A stretch of 64,000 nt of DNA from Lachnospiraceae bacterium (GCA_022764465.1 JALERL010000037.1:1-64000); one strand, 5' to 3'; counted from the first letter of the stretch, positions 15,153 through 24,860 are shown. Notes: generated from the letters alone by a model not told the origin. Numbers and translations: made by a program.

Positions 15153-16943
15153 TTATTTTTCCTTTTTCTTTGGCTTCCGGTATGCGTTGATATCGTACTT
15201 CTCCTCGTATTCTTCCAGACACCGGATATACTCTTCGTTCTTCATCTCTTTGACACTCTTTAAATACTCATGGGTATCAAAGTCGGCTGCCTCTAACTCG
15301 ATCATTGCAACCGCAACATTCGAACAGTGGGCTGCGATTCGCTCATAGTTCGTAAGCAGATCGTTAAACACGAAGCCCTGCTTCATCTCACATTTGCCGG
15401 CTCTTAACCGGGCGATATGGCGAAGCTTTAATTCATCACAGAGAATACCAATAAGCTCACGCAATGGCTCTACACGTGCTGCTGTACGCAGATCGTCCTC
15501 AATAAAGGCATTGACTGACAGATCAACCACTTCTTTTACGGCTTCTTCCAGTACATTCATCTCGTACTTCGCTTCCTCAGAAAATGTGATCTTCTTCTCG
15601 TTTAATTCCTGTGCAACCTCGGAAATATTGACTGCATGGTCACCCAGACGTTCGAAATCTCCGATCGTATGTAAGAACTTCGATACCTGCTTCGTCTGCG
15701 GCAGCGTCATCTCCCGTCCGGTCAACTGCATCAGATAGGTACCAAGCTTATCCTCGTACTTATCGATCAGATTCTCCTTCTCCTGTACCTTTGCAAATTT
15801 ATCCGCAGAAAAAGAATGTAACAGTCCAAAAGATCTCTGTAAATTCTTTCTTGCCTTTTTTGCCATACCATTCATGGCAAGGTGGCTCTGTGTGATCGCA
15901 AGATCCGGATAAGCCACAAAACGCTCCTCTAACAGATCGAAATCTGCCTGCTCTTCCATATCCTCTTCCGTATCCTTGACCAGCACAAATACCAGCTTCT
16001 CAATAGCATGGATAAATGGAAGCAGTATCAGGATCGTAGCGATTCTAAATACCGAGTTCAATAATGCGATCTTAACCGGACTCATCACCATATCCATAAA
16101 CCGGAAATGTACAAAGGCATTCACCGAATAGAATACGATCGACCAAAACACCATTCCAAATAAATCATTGAGCAGATAGATCAGTGCCGTTCTCTTTCCG
16201 TTCTTATTCGTTCCGATGGAGGAAAGAAGTACCGGACATGCTGCACCGACACCAATACCCATCGTGATCGGCAGTGCCGTAGCAAAAGAAATTGTTCCGG
16301 TTACGGAAAGTGCCTGTAAAATACCAACCGACGCAGATGCGCTCTGTAAAACCGCAGTAAAAAGAATACCTGCGATAATACCTGCAGCCGGATTTTCAAA
16401 CATCGTCAACAGATGTACAAAATGCTGATTATCCTTCAGTGGAGAAACTGCTCCACTCATTGTCTGCATACCGATCATCAGAATCGAAAAACCAAGCATG
16501 ATATCTCCGACATTCCGATAACTTGCTTTCTTGACAAACATTCGGAAAATAATACCGATGATGGCAACAATCGCTGAAATTGTCGCTGTTGAAAGTAACT
16601 GGGCGATTCCACCCTGACCATCAATATAGGACAGACATAAAATCCAACCGGTGATACTGGTTCCGATATTTGCACCCATGATGATACCGATTGCCTGCGC
16701 AACCTTCATCATTCCTGAATTTACAAATCCGACAACCATGACAGATGTCGCTGAAGATGACTGAATGATTGCTGTAACCACTGTACCTAAAAGCACACCC
16801 TTGATCGGAGTATTCGTCAGCTTATACAGAATCAGCTCCAGCTTGTTTCCTGCTGCTTTCTTCAGTCCGTCACCCATCAATGACATTCCGTAAAGGAACA
16901 GGGCAACACCACTAAGCAACGATAAAACCATTGTAATTCCCAT
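15153..16943 (-). CDS. Na/Pi cotransporter family protein with PhoU-like domain
   Basis: The 596-residue protein has the two inverted Na/Pi repeats with the QSSS/QSAS signatures TAIIQSSSATSVMVVGFVNS (about 57-76) and TAVLQSASASVGILQALSVT in the second half, across about eight helices. A cytoplasmic PhoU-like helical domain follows (about 340-560). It is expected to import phosphate with Na+, the PhoU part gating or sensing. A good promoter and AGGAAAAATGAT precede the start. No pst or pho genes are adjacent. Confidence 0.93.
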   Translation of the reverse strand: MGITMVLSLLSGVALFLYGMSLMGDGLKKAAGNKLELILYKLTNTPIKGVLLGTVVTAIIQSSSATSVMVVGFVNSGMMKVAQAIGIIMGANIGTSITGWILCLSYIDGQGGIAQLLSTATISAIVAIIGIIFRMFVKKASYRNVGDIMLGFSILMIGMQTMSGAVSPLKDNQHFVHLLTMFENPAAGIIAGILFTAVLQSASASVGILQALSVTGTISFATALPITMGIGVGAACPVLLSSIGTNKNGKRTALIYLLNDLFGMVFWSIVFYSVNAFVHFRFMDMVMSPVKIALLNSVFRIATILILLPFIHAIEKLVFVLVKDTEEDMEEQADFDLLEERFVAYPDLAITQSHLAMNGMAKKARKNLQRSFGLLHSFSADKFAKVQEKENLIDKYEDKLGTYLMQLTGREMTLPQTKQVSKFLHTIGDFERLGDHAVNISEVAQELNEKKITFSEEAKYEMNVLEEAVKEVVDLSVNAFIEDDLRTAARVEPLRELIGILCDELKLRHIARLRAGKCEMKQGFVFNDLLTNYERIAAHCSNVAVAMIELEAADFDTHEYLKSVKEMKNEEYIRCLEEYEEKYDINAYRKPKKKEK

Positions 16944-16990
16944 ATCATTTTTCCTTTTCTTTGTGCAAGACTTTTTTGCAAACTGATTTC

Positions 16991-17019
16991 ATTCTATCAT
17001 AGAACTTTTTATTTGTAAA
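16991..17019 (-). promoter_or_regulatory. Sigma-A promoter of the Na/Pi cotransporter
   Basis: On the minus strand TTTACA (17014-17019), a 17-base spacer and TAGAAT (16991-16996) lie about 50 bases upstream of the ATG. Confidence 0.65.
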
Positions 17020-17037
17020 AACTTTTTTACATGGAAT

Positions 17038-18543
17038 TTACGATTTATTTACATTACGGTCCATCTCAAGCTCGTTTAAAATCTCTGCACGTTTCCGGTC
17101 TGTCAGGAATTCTTCCCGGTATTTTAAGTATCTCTCGCAGCTGTGATTGGCTAAAAACATGGCAGAATCCGGGTTCATGGTAAGCTCTGTCACAAAGACA
17201 ACTAATTCCTGCCCATGTTCAAAGGCACGCTCCATAAAATCAAAGGCATGCTCTAATTCCGTGGAAGACTGCTGCCACTCCTGTTCCATTGCCGCACAAT
17301 GTTTATCAAATCCGGCCTTCGCCTGCAAGAAGCACTCATTGGCTTCCTTCGCCTGTGGGATATATTCTAAAATCCGCTTTAAAAGTTTCTGCTGCACGGC
17401 TGCCTGTTTTCTCGTGAAAAATCCGGCCTTTTCCTGTGTGACAACCCAGTTTTTCCGCTCCTCTGATAATTCGAGATACCGTGCTTTCGGATCTTCGACC
17501 TGTTCTAAGCCATTGCGATATTGTTTTAAAAAGGCAAACCATGCATCGGCAAGCTCCTTGCTGCTTCTGATCTTCGCGAATCCATTCTGTAGTCCCTCTA
17601 AGATCAGGTTCACGACACAGATGCGTTCATCAAACGCTGCCTGATCAATTCTTGCAAACAGCTCCGGCGGCTGGTGTCCCTTTAAGATCTCTGTGATTCC
17701 GTAATCATCCCGGTACTTCTGATACAGATCATAATATGCAAAAAAGTCTTCTGCCACATCGGTATGATGCAAAAATTCCGCGATCAGCTCCTGTCCTACC
17801 GGAATTTCTAATGATTCATAAGTATCTAACAGATTACTCAGATCCTCCCAGCCTCTGGCTGTTACAAACTGCATGCCATCTACATCCGCCTGTACCCGGT
17901 AAAAGCTGCCCGGATGAAGTTCCAAGTAGCTTAAAATACACTGGCTGATGTGTTTTGCATTTGCATATTCTCTCCATACAGACAGATCCGCCTCGATCTG
18001 CATATAGCGGACACGGTCTAGTGTCACCATATCAAAGTCCCGGACGGACTTGTTATATTCCGGCGGATTACCGGCTGCCACAATGATCCAGCCCTCCGGT
18101 ATCTTCTGGTTTCCAAAGGTCTTACACTGTAAGAACTGAAGCATCGTCGGTGCAAGTGTCTCAGAAACACAATTGATCTCATCGATAAACAGGATTCCTT
18201 CCCGGTTTCCGCTCTCTTTGATCGTGCGATAGATGCTTGCAATAATCTCACTCATCGTATATTCCGTTACCGAATATGTTTTCCCATCAAACACTTCTTC
18301 CTTAATAAACGGCAGTCCGACCGCACTTTGCCTGGTATGATGTGTGATCGTATACGAAACCAGTCCGATCTTACACTCCCTTGCGATCTGTTCCATGATC
18401 TGTGTCTTTCCAATCCCCGGAGGTCCCATTAAAAGCACCGGACGCTGACGGATCGACGGAATCTTATAGACACCATTTTCATCCTTACTTAAATATGCCT
18501 GTACGGTATGTATGATTTCTTCCTTTGCCTGCTTAATATTCAT
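17038..18543 (-). CDS. MoxR-like AAA+ ATPase
   Basis: The 501-residue protein has an N-terminal AAA+ module of the MoxR/AAA_5 type: Walker A GPPGIGKT at 40-47, Walker B ILFIDEIN at 117-124, sensor-1 VAAGNPPEYN at about 150. After it come an arginine-rich helical lid and a long helical C-terminal part (about 300-500). MoxR ATPases work as chaperones that remodel partners together with vWA-domain proteins. Its start overlaps the stop of the vWA gene by four bases (ATGA), so the two are translationally coupled, the usual MoxR-vWA arrangement. Confidence 0.9.
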   Translation of the reverse strand: MNIKQAKEEIIHTVQAYLSKDENGVYKIPSIRQRPVLLMGPPGIGKTQIMEQIARECKIGLVSYTITHHTRQSAVGLPFIKEEVFDGKTYSVTEYTMSEIIASIYRTIKESGNREGILFIDEINCVSETLAPTMLQFLQCKTFGNQKIPEGWIIVAAGNPPEYNKSVRDFDMVTLDRVRYMQIEADLSVWREYANAKHISQCILSYLELHPGSFYRVQADVDGMQFVTARGWEDLSNLLDTYESLEIPVGQELIAEFLHHTDVAEDFFAYYDLYQKYRDDYGITEILKGHQPPELFARIDQAAFDERICVVNLILEGLQNGFAKIRSSKELADAWFAFLKQYRNGLEQVEDPKARYLELSEERKNWVVTQEKAGFFTRKQAAVQQKLLKRILEYIPQAKEANECFLQAKAGFDKHCAAMEQEWQQSSTELEHAFDFMERAFEHGQELVVFVTELTMNPDSAMFLANHSCERYLKYREEFLTDRKRAEILNELEMDRNVNKS

Positions 18544-19877
18544 CGTTGTTCTTCCTTTCTCTCATCCGTCCCCTGCTCTTGGAATTCTTCCATTTCAAGC
18601 GATAAACTGATCGCCCAGGGTGGAACTGCTGCCTGATCGTATTCATTTAAAAATAAGAAAGCACTCTTGTAATCCGGCCTTTTTTTCGGATAAGTTCCTT
18701 TTCCATCCGTAAAGTACAAAAGTCCGCACAGATCGGTAAATTCGCCATTTTCGATCAGTGTATTTACATAAGTAAATGCCGGGCGGAAATCCGTACCGCC
18801 ACCACCTAGTAAGGTATAATCCTGTATCATTGCCTCTAATTCATCCAGATTCGTAATCTTACGGTCGCCACGCACCTGGTTGTCACAGGAAAGGATACGG
18901 ATATGGCATTTCCGGAAAAAGTTATCCCGTTCTGTCAGGATCGCATACGTCTCCCTTAAGAACTGTTTTACCAGTTCTCCACTTGTCGAATAACTGGTAT
19001 CTATGACGATCACAAATTCCTGTATTTTTCTTACCTCTTTACTTTCCACCGGTTCGATCAGCGGCATATTCCGATAGATCCGAAGTCCGTAGGTATAATA
19101 ATTCAGATCAAAGGTATCCGGGTCACATACCAGTTCTTCCCGCATAACGGAAAACTGCCGCAGGAAGTCCCGATAACTTCTCCTGCTCTGACTCACTTTC
19201 ATCTGGGCTGCAAGCAGCGTCTCTTCATCGGATTCTGTTGTCCCACGCTTCTTCTGTTCGATCTTCGTCTGTCTTGCGATCTGGTTCCACTGCTTTGCAG
19301 CCGGCTGGTTCATCGCCTGCTCCTGCTGCTCCTTTGGCCAGTAGGAATGATCATCCGTATAGAACTCCCGCGCTGTCTGCGCAAGCTGCTCCTCCGGTAT
19401 CTTTTTTAAATACCGGTAGACCAGCACCGCTGAAATTCCCGTCTTTTCCTGCTCAAGCTCTGTATAGATCTTTTGTCTGATCCAGCTTAACGCCCGCTTC
19501 GTACAACGCTTATCCATATGGTCGATCGTATATTCCACTGCAATATCACAGGCAATATTCCACCGGTAACGCTCTCTCTTCCCGGCTGTCCACAGATGAA
19601 AGAACAGGCAGTGCAATACCACATGCAGATATGCCCGGTCTAAAAAAAGCGGATTCGAACGGAAAATACGCATCACATGTTCCGGTGCATACAGCAGGTA
19701 TCTGCCATCGGTTGCCAGTGCAAGCAGCCTGTTATCCTGTTTCCATTCCAGTGCCGATAATGCCACACCAAAGTAGCGCAGATCCAGATAGACATCATTT
19801 CTTATGTACGACAGGATCTTTTCTGCCATCTGCACTTCCCACTCTTCCTGTGTCTGAATGTGCATCTTTCTAACCAT
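18540..19877 (-). CDS. vWA-like domain protein with putative metallopeptidase-like N-terminus (DUF2201 type)
   Basis: The 445-residue protein has an N-terminal half resembling the putative metallopeptidase domain of DUF2201 proteins (HVVLHCLFFH at 85-94, then an R/D-rich helical stretch). A C-terminal vWA domain starts at about 285 with a MIDAS motif, VIDTSYSTSG (D293, S295, S297), and continues with GGGGTDFRPAF as the threonine/aspartate part. It is the natural partner of the adjacent MoxR ATPase. The first zinc-ligand helix lacks the classic HExxH glutamate, so peptidase activity is doubtful. It lies nine bases after the LRR gene. Confidence 0.85.
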   Translation of the reverse strand: MVRKMHIQTQEEWEVQMAEKILSYIRNDVYLDLRYFGVALSALEWKQDNRLLALATDGRYLLYAPEHVMRIFRSNPLFLDRAYLHVVLHCLFFHLWTAGKRERYRWNIACDIAVEYTIDHMDKRCTKRALSWIRQKIYTELEQEKTGISAVLVYRYLKKIPEEQLAQTAREFYTDDHSYWPKEQQEQAMNQPAAKQWNQIARQTKIEQKKRGTTESDEETLLAAQMKVSQSRRSYRDFLRQFSVMREELVCDPDTFDLNYYTYGLRIYRNMPLIEPVESKEVRKIQEFVIVIDTSYSTSGELVKQFLRETYAILTERDNFFRKCHIRILSCDNQVRGDRKITNLDELEAMIQDYTLLGGGGTDFRPAFTYVNTLIENGEFTDLCGLLYFTDGKGTYPKKRPDYKSAFLFLNEYDQAAVPPWAISLSLEMEEFQEQGTDERKEEQR

Positions 19878-19886
19878 GCCTTTCTC

Positions 19887-20864
19887 TTAAAACTCATCAA
19901 AGGAATACATCGAAGCAATTCCGCCTGACATACGCACTCTCTTCTGTTCGATCAGATAAGAGGATCCATGTACCCAGCCAGCCGATGCTGCCAGTGTAAT
20001 TCCCTGCTCATACATCGCAGGATCCACATAACCATGTTCCGACAAAAATGAAACTACAGTCAGATCCTGTTTGTTCATACCTTCCAAAAAAAGTACCCCG
20101 GCATGCTCCCCCAGATAATGTTCATATGCTTCCCGCTGGTCCATCTCAAGGTCAACCGGATAACGGAGCCTGTCGTATGCCATCCGGCAGAGTGTCCGCT
20201 CCGATTCTTCGATACATGCCTGTGCAAAAATACCATCATAAGAAGACAGCATTACCACTTCATCTGCAAAAGACTGTCTTGCACGGAAGCCCTCTCCGGT
20301 AATCTTTCTGCCGAAGATATGTGCCGGGGCGATCTCATCATAGCTTTCCGTATACTCCGGATAAAAGATCACAGCCTGTGTCTGTCCCTGTCTGCAAAAA
20401 AATACCTCGATGTCTGATGTGATCTGGGCGAGGATCTGTCTGAGTGCACCCGGTTTTTTATAATCTGCTTCAAGCTGCAATTCCGATAATCTGATGCAGT
20501 TCATAAAGCAGTCGCTGCCCACTTCCGTGATGCCATCTCCTATGATAAGCTTTTTTAACCGGCTGCAATTATAGAATGCATAACGGCCTAACTTTTTTAC
20601 TGTATCCGGCAGTTTTACAGACGTTATATATCTTCCCGCCTGTTCATGCAGTTCACACTGCCCCTCATCTGCCGGAATACAGGTTGTCAGATAATCTTCT
20701 TCTGCCGGCAGATGCAGCGCCTGCGAGAAACAGTAATCCGCGATCTCTGTTACCGGTACTCCGGCAATCTGCTCCGGGACAACTGCTTCACCGTTCTCTC
20801 CATAGATGCGTAACAGCCGCGCAGTCTGATCTTCCCTTTTCTGCCACAGACATTTTATGTTCAT
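19887..20864 (-). CDS. Leucine-rich repeat (BspA-type) protein linked to the vWA-MoxR pair
   Basis: The 325-residue protein contains BspA-like LRR_5 units at about residues 30-140 (IADYCFSQALHL, LPDTVKKLGRYAFYNCSRLK, KLIIGDGITEVGSDCFMNCI). A C-terminal region without repeats follows. There is no signal peptide or membrane helix, so it is probably cytoplasmic, unlike most surface BspA proteins. ATG 20864 has GAGGA six bases upstream. It lies 33 bases after pyk and nine before the vWA gene, all co-directional. It may be the recognition or adaptor element of the MoxR-vWA module; that is inference. Confidence 0.8.
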   Translation of the reverse strand: MNIKCLWQKREDQTARLLRIYGENGEAVVPEQIAGVPVTEIADYCFSQALHLPAEEDYLTTCIPADEGQCELHEQAGRYITSVKLPDTVKKLGRYAFYNCSRLKKLIIGDGITEVGSDCFMNCIRLSELQLEADYKKPGALRQILAQITSDIEVFFCRQGQTQAVIFYPEYTESYDEIAPAHIFGRKITGEGFRARQSFADEVVMLSSYDGIFAQACIEESERTLCRMAYDRLRYPVDLEMDQREAYEHYLGEHAGVLFLEGMNKQDLTVVSFLSEHGYVDPAMYEQGITLAASAGWVHGSSYLIEQKRVRMSGGIASMYSFDEF

Positions 20865-20897
20865 TTCATCCTCATTTCTGTACACACAACCGTCCTG

Positions 20898-22316
20898 CTA
20901 TTCGACTACGTGTACCTTCATCATATTTGTTGTGCCGGAAAAGCCAAGCGGCACACCGGATGTTAAAACGATCACATCATCCTTTTTCACCAGTCCGCTT
21001 TCCTTCGTAACTTCTACTGCATGTGTAAACAGTTCGAATATATCCTGCTTTTCTTCTAATAATACCGGTGTCACGCCCCAGGATAAGTTCAGCTGTCTCC
21101 ATACCTTTTCCGTAACTGCACAGCCGACAACGGCACATGCCGGACGGTAACGGGAGATCATTCTTGCGGAACGGCCGGACTTTGTGACCGTTACGATTGC
21201 CTTGGCATTCAGGTCATAGGCGGTCGTACAGGTCGCATGGCTGATCGCATCGGTAATATCCGGGTTGGCACTTCTGTCATGTCCAAAGAAACGCTTTTTA
21301 TAATCAATATCACGTTCTGTCCGCTCTGCGATCCGTACCATCATCGCAAGGGATTCTACCGGGAACTTTCCTGCCGCTGTTTCTCCGGATAACATGATCG
21401 CACTCGTTCCGTCATAGATTGCATTGGCAACATCTGTCGTCTCCGCTCTCGTCGGTCTTGGATTCTTCATCATGGAGTCTAACATCTGTGTTGCGGTAAT
21501 GACCTGTTTTCCTGCTTCATAGACCTTTTTAATGATCATCTTCTGGACAACCGGCACTTCTTCCTCCGGAAGCTCCACACCCATATCTCCACGCGCGATC
21601 ATGATACCATCCGATGCCGCTATGATCTCGTCAATATTGGCAACACCTTCTCCATTTTCGATCTTTGCAATGATCTTGATCATCTGACCGCCATTTGCAT
21701 CTAACAGCTCACGGATCTGCTTTACATCTGCCGCACAGCGCACAAAGGAAGCTGCTACAAAGTCAACATCCTGCTCGATACCAAACAAAAGATCTGCACG
21801 ATCTCTCTCGCTGATGTATGGAAGATTGACATGTACGTCCGGAATATTGACTCCCTTATGGTTCGAGATCACACCATCGTTAATGACATGGCAGTGGATA
21901 TCCTGCCCTTCGATGGAATCTACGATCATTTCTACCAGACCATCATCGATCAGAATACGGCTTCCGATCTTCACATCCTCAGCAAGGTGTTCATATAAGA
22001 CCTGTACTTCCTTTTCATTTCCTAATACTTCCCGTCCGGTCAATGTAAACTGATCTCCCGAAGAAAGCTGGATCCTATCGTGTTCAAAATTGCCGATACG
22101 GATCTCCGGTCCCTTCGTATCTAACAGAATGGCAACCGGCTTTTGCACCTGCTTACGGATTGCTTTTAACCGATCCATTCTCCGCTTCTGTTCTTCATGT
22201 GAACCATGCGAAAAGTTAAATCTTGCAACGTTCATTCCCACTTCTACAAGCTTCTCTAAAATACCCTCCCGGTCGGTTGCCGGTCCCATTGTACAGATAA
22301 TTTTTGTTTTTCTCAT
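20898..22316 (-). CDS. pyk: Pyruvate kinase
   Basis: The 472-residue enzyme converts phosphoenolpyruvate and ADP to pyruvate and ATP, the last step of glycolysis. It shows the N-terminal RKTKIICTMGPATD and FNFSHGSHEE, the active-site MIARGDMGVELP and the signature TQMLDSMMKNPRPTRAETTD / GTSAIMLSGETAAGKFP. Length fits the classical three-domain form; the extra C-terminal PEP-utiliser-like domain of Bacillus is absent. AAAGGAC precedes the ATG. The LRR-vWA-MoxR genes follow at short spacing, so they may share its transcript. Confidence 0.98.
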   Translation of the reverse strand: MRKTKIICTMGPATDREGILEKLVEVGMNVARFNFSHGSHEEQKRRMDRLKAIRKQVQKPVAILLDTKGPEIRIGNFEHDRIQLSSGDQFTLTGREVLGNEKEVQVLYEHLAEDVKIGSRILIDDGLVEMIVDSIEGQDIHCHVINDGVISNHKGVNIPDVHVNLPYISERDRADLLFGIEQDVDFVAASFVRCAADVKQIRELLDANGGQMIKIIAKIENGEGVANIDEIIAASDGIMIARGDMGVELPEEEVPVVQKMIIKKVYEAGKQVITATQMLDSMMKNPRPTRAETTDVANAIYDGTSAIMLSGETAAGKFPVESLAMMVRIAERTERDIDYKKRFFGHDRSANPDITDAISHATCTTAYDLNAKAIVTVTKSGRSARMISRYRPACAVVGCAVTEKVWRQLNLSWGVTPVLLEEKQDIFELFTHAVEVTKESGLVKKDDVIVLTSGVPLGFSGTTNMMKVHVVE

Positions 22317-22408
22317 TCTGTTTGTCCTTTCTTAGTTAATATATGTATGTCCATCTTTTCCACTTCTATTCTGCAAAATACTACTGATCTGACACCACAG
22401 CTTCTATT

Positions 22409-23404
22409 TCACACTACGCCTTCACCGTCAAATTCCGGTATAAAGGATTCCTTTGCGGTCTCCCCCTCCTGGATAAAACCATTTTCGATTCCCTGTGCGA
22501 TCGCATAATCGATCAGCTCCTCGTACTCCTCTCCGGTAACGGTACGCATAAGCTCCGGATATGCTTCTAAGGAATTACACGGTGTATACTGGTTCATCAG
22601 ACTGATAAAAATCTGTGATCCATATGTCGTAAGCAGATAGTCCACAACCCGCTTCGAATCCGCAAGTCCCTCTGGCATCAGAAGGTGGCGCACGATCGTT
22701 CCCTTTACCATGATGCCATCCCCGTCATGTGCTTCGGAATACGTCTGGTAATCTTCTGCCGTCATCTGCTGTTCCTTCCAGTTTCCTTGCATGATCGAGT
22801 GCTCCGGTACAAAACAGACCTCCCCGGTCTGTCTTACCATCTCTGCGATTGCCTGTGAAGCACATGCAAAGTAATCGACTGCATGGGAATACGTTTTACT
22901 GCGCCTTTCATCCACATATTTCAGATCCGGCAGATAGATATCCACATATCCTTCTAACCTGCGGATCGTATCGACGGTTTCATAGCTGCTGGTATTATAG
23001 ACGACCGGGATCGAAAGTCCCTGCCTTTTTGCACGATCCAGTGCCTGTATAATCTGTGGCACGAACTGTCCCGGTGTCACTAAGTTAATATTATTTGCCT
23101 TCTGCTCCTGTAATTCCAAAAAGATCTCAGAAAGCCGTTCAACGGAAATCTCTATCCCTGCCGTTCCGTTTGCAATATTCTTATTCTGGCAGAATACACA
23201 GTGCAGTGCACATCCGGAAAAAAAGACCGCACCCGAACCATTCTTCCCGGAGATACAGGTTTCTTCCCACATATGAAGGGCTGCCCTTGCCACCTTAAGG
23301 CTTGCGGTCTGTCCACACACACCGGTCTGCTCTAAGCGGTTGACACCGCAGTTTCTCGGACATAACCGGCAGTCTTTCATATCCTGTTGTAACTTTTTAT
23401 TCAT
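22409..23404 (-). CDS. PflX-like radical SAM protein (COG1313)
   Basis: The 331-residue protein resembles uncharacterised PflX-type activating-enzyme relatives. It has an N-terminal cysteine block (CRLCPRNCGVNRLEQTGVCG) and a radical SAM site, VFFSGCALHCVFCQNKNI, with CxxxCxxC binding a 4Fe-4S cluster, then a TIM-barrel segment with NLVTPGQFVPQI. Relatives are annotated as pyruvate formate-lyase activase-like, but the substrate is unknown and no glycyl-radical enzyme gene is nearby. ATG 23404 is chosen because AAGGAA lies just upstream and the cysteine block begins soon after. Confidence 0.88.
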   Translation of the reverse strand: MNKKLQQDMKDCRLCPRNCGVNRLEQTGVCGQTASLKVARAALHMWEETCISGKNGSGAVFFSGCALHCVFCQNKNIANGTAGIEISVERLSEIFLELQEQKANNINLVTPGQFVPQIIQALDRAKRQGLSIPVVYNTSSYETVDTIRRLEGYVDIYLPDLKYVDERRSKTYSHAVDYFACASQAIAEMVRQTGEVCFVPEHSIMQGNWKEQQMTAEDYQTYSEAHDGDGIMVKGTIVRHLLMPEGLADSKRVVDYLLTTYGSQIFISLMNQYTPCNSLEAYPELMRTVTGEEYEELIDYAIAQGIENGFIQEGETAKESFIPEFDGEGVV

Positions 23405-23505
23405 CGCATTCCTTTTCCCTTTTCTTCTGCTCACATTCTAGCTGTTTTTTTATTAAAAATCTACCTGTATTTCGAAATCCATCCTTCTTTTCCCAAAATA
23501 CCTAC

Positions 23506-23534
23506 TTGTCAATGCAGATTTTATCCGATATGAT
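23506..23534 (+). promoter_or_regulatory. Sigma-A promoter of the phosphofructokinase gene
   Basis: TTGTCA (23506-23511), a 17-base spacer and TATGAT (23529-23534) lie about 95 bases upstream of the start, leaving a moderately long leader in which I recognise no riboswitch. Confidence 0.75.
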
Positions 23535-23627
23535 GATACTGGAATAAATTGATTTTATCTGGCATCCGTGCGCTCCGCTGTCAGATATAATATAAGAAAA
23601 GCTCTGGGCGCAGAAATGAGGATTTAT

Positions 23628-24860
23628 ATGTCAAATTGTATGGTTGCACAATCAGGTGGTCCAACCGTTGCCATCAATGCCAGCCTTGCCGGCGTTATAA
23701 AGGGAGTTACTGACTCTGCCAAATATGAGACTGTCTATGGTTCTGTCAATGGAATCTTAGGTATCTTAAACGATCACATCTTAAACCTGAGTGAAGAAAT
23801 GGCAAAGGATGCTTCCTATCTGGATACCTTAAAGCACACGCCTGCCATGTTCCTTGGCTCCTGCCGCTTTAAGCTGCCGGACTTTTTAGATGATGATTCT
23901 TCTTACAGCTTTATTTTCAAGCAGTTTGAACGGTTAGACATCGGTGCATTTTTCTATATTGGCGGAAATGATTCCATGGATACCGTATTAAAGCTTTCTG
24001 ATTATGCCAAGCGCATCGGCAGTGATGTCCGTATCATCGGTATTCCAAAGACGATCGATAATGATCTTATGGTAACCGATCATACACCGGGCTTTGGGTC
24101 TGCTGCGAAGTACATTGCAGCAAGCATGCTTGAGATTGCCCACGATACGTTCATCTATGCGGTAAAAAGTGTAACGATCGTAGAGATCATGGGACGTGAT
24201 GCCGGATGGCTGACTGCTGCTTCTGCACTTGCACGGAATGGCTACTCCACCGCTCCGCATCTGATCTACCTTCCGGAAACAGATTTTGATGAGAAGGAAT
24301 TCCTTGCAGATGTACGTGACCTTCTGGAAAAACAGAATAATGTCATCGTTGCGATCTCCGAAGGAATCCATGATGCCGATGGAAACTATATCAGTGCCGG
24401 TGAAAGCCAGGCAGATTCCTTTGGTCACAGCCAGTTAAGTGGTGCCGGAAAAGCTTTGGAATATCTGATCAAGGATAATATCAATGTGAAGGTCCGTTCC
24501 GTCGAGATCAATGTATTACAGCGTTGCGCTGCACATCTTTCATCACAGACCGACTTAGATGAGGCTTTCGCACTTGGTGAAAAGGCAGTTGCCTATGCTG
24601 CCGAAGGTGTAACTGCTTCTATGGTTACCATGAACCGTACCAGCGATGCACCTTATACGATCGACTACCAGTATGCTGAGATTAAAAATATCGCAAATGA
24701 AGCAAAATCCGTTCCAAGAAGCTGGATCAACGAACGCGGCAATGATGTGACCGAAGAGATGATCACTTATCTGTCTCCACTGATCCAGGGTGAGCCAGCG
24801 ATCCGCTATGAGAACGGACTGCCGGTTTATATGGATGTGTCACATCTGACCAGACATTAG
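23628..24860 (+). CDS. pfp: 6-phosphofructokinase, probably pyrophosphate-dependent
   Basis: The 410-residue protein has the PFK fold: QSGGPTVAINASLAGVIKG at 8-26, FYIGGNDSMDT at 109-119 and IGIPKTIDNDLMVTDHTPGF at 138-157. In ATP-dependent PFK the second block is GGDGS and the third PGTIDND. Here D115 replaces the glycine and K141 replaces glycine, the two changes that mark PPi-dependent enzymes (fructose-6-phosphate + PPi to fructose-1,6-bisphosphate + Pi). N114 stands at the usual aspartate of GGD, which is odd. The start is ATG 23628 with GAGGA six bases upstream. It is monocistronic. Confidence 0.93.
   Translation: MSNCMVAQSGGPTVAINASLAGVIKGVTDSAKYETVYGSVNGILGILNDHILNLSEEMAKDASYLDTLKHTPAMFLGSCRFKLPDFLDDDSSYSFIFKQFERLDIGAFFYIGGNDSMDTVLKLSDYAKRIGSDVRIIGIPKTIDNDLMVTDHTPGFGSAAKYIAASMLEIAHDTFIYAVKSVTIVEIMGRDAGWLTAASALARNGYSTAPHLIYLPETDFDEKEFLADVRDLLEKQNNVIVAISEGIHDADGNYISAGESQADSFGHSQLSGAGKALEYLIKDNINVKVRSVEINVLQRCAAHLSSQTDLDEAFALGEKAVAYAAEGVTASMVTMNRTSDAPYTIDYQYAEIKNIANEAKSVPRSWINERGNDVTEEMITYLSPLIQGEPAIRYENGLPVYMDVSHLTRH

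Noticed and set aside
14872-15222. Minus-strand open frame of 116 codons
   Set aside because: It lies across the MITE-like inverted repeat and the end of the Na/Pi gene, with no ribosome binding site or family resemblance.
17038-19877. NorQ/NorD or gas-vesicle chaperone pair
   Set aside because: MoxR-vWA pairs also occur there, but no nitric-oxide reductase or gas-vesicle genes are present and the vWA protein has the DUF2201-type N-terminus.
17038-20864. vWA-MoxR-associated conflict (defence) system
   Set aside because: No protease, effector or trypsin-like component, and no other defence genes around; left as an unproven chaperone module.
22409-23404. Pyruvate formate-lyase activating enzyme
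   Set aside because: The cysteine-rich N-terminus and sequence fit PflX (COG1313), and no pfl gene is adjacent.
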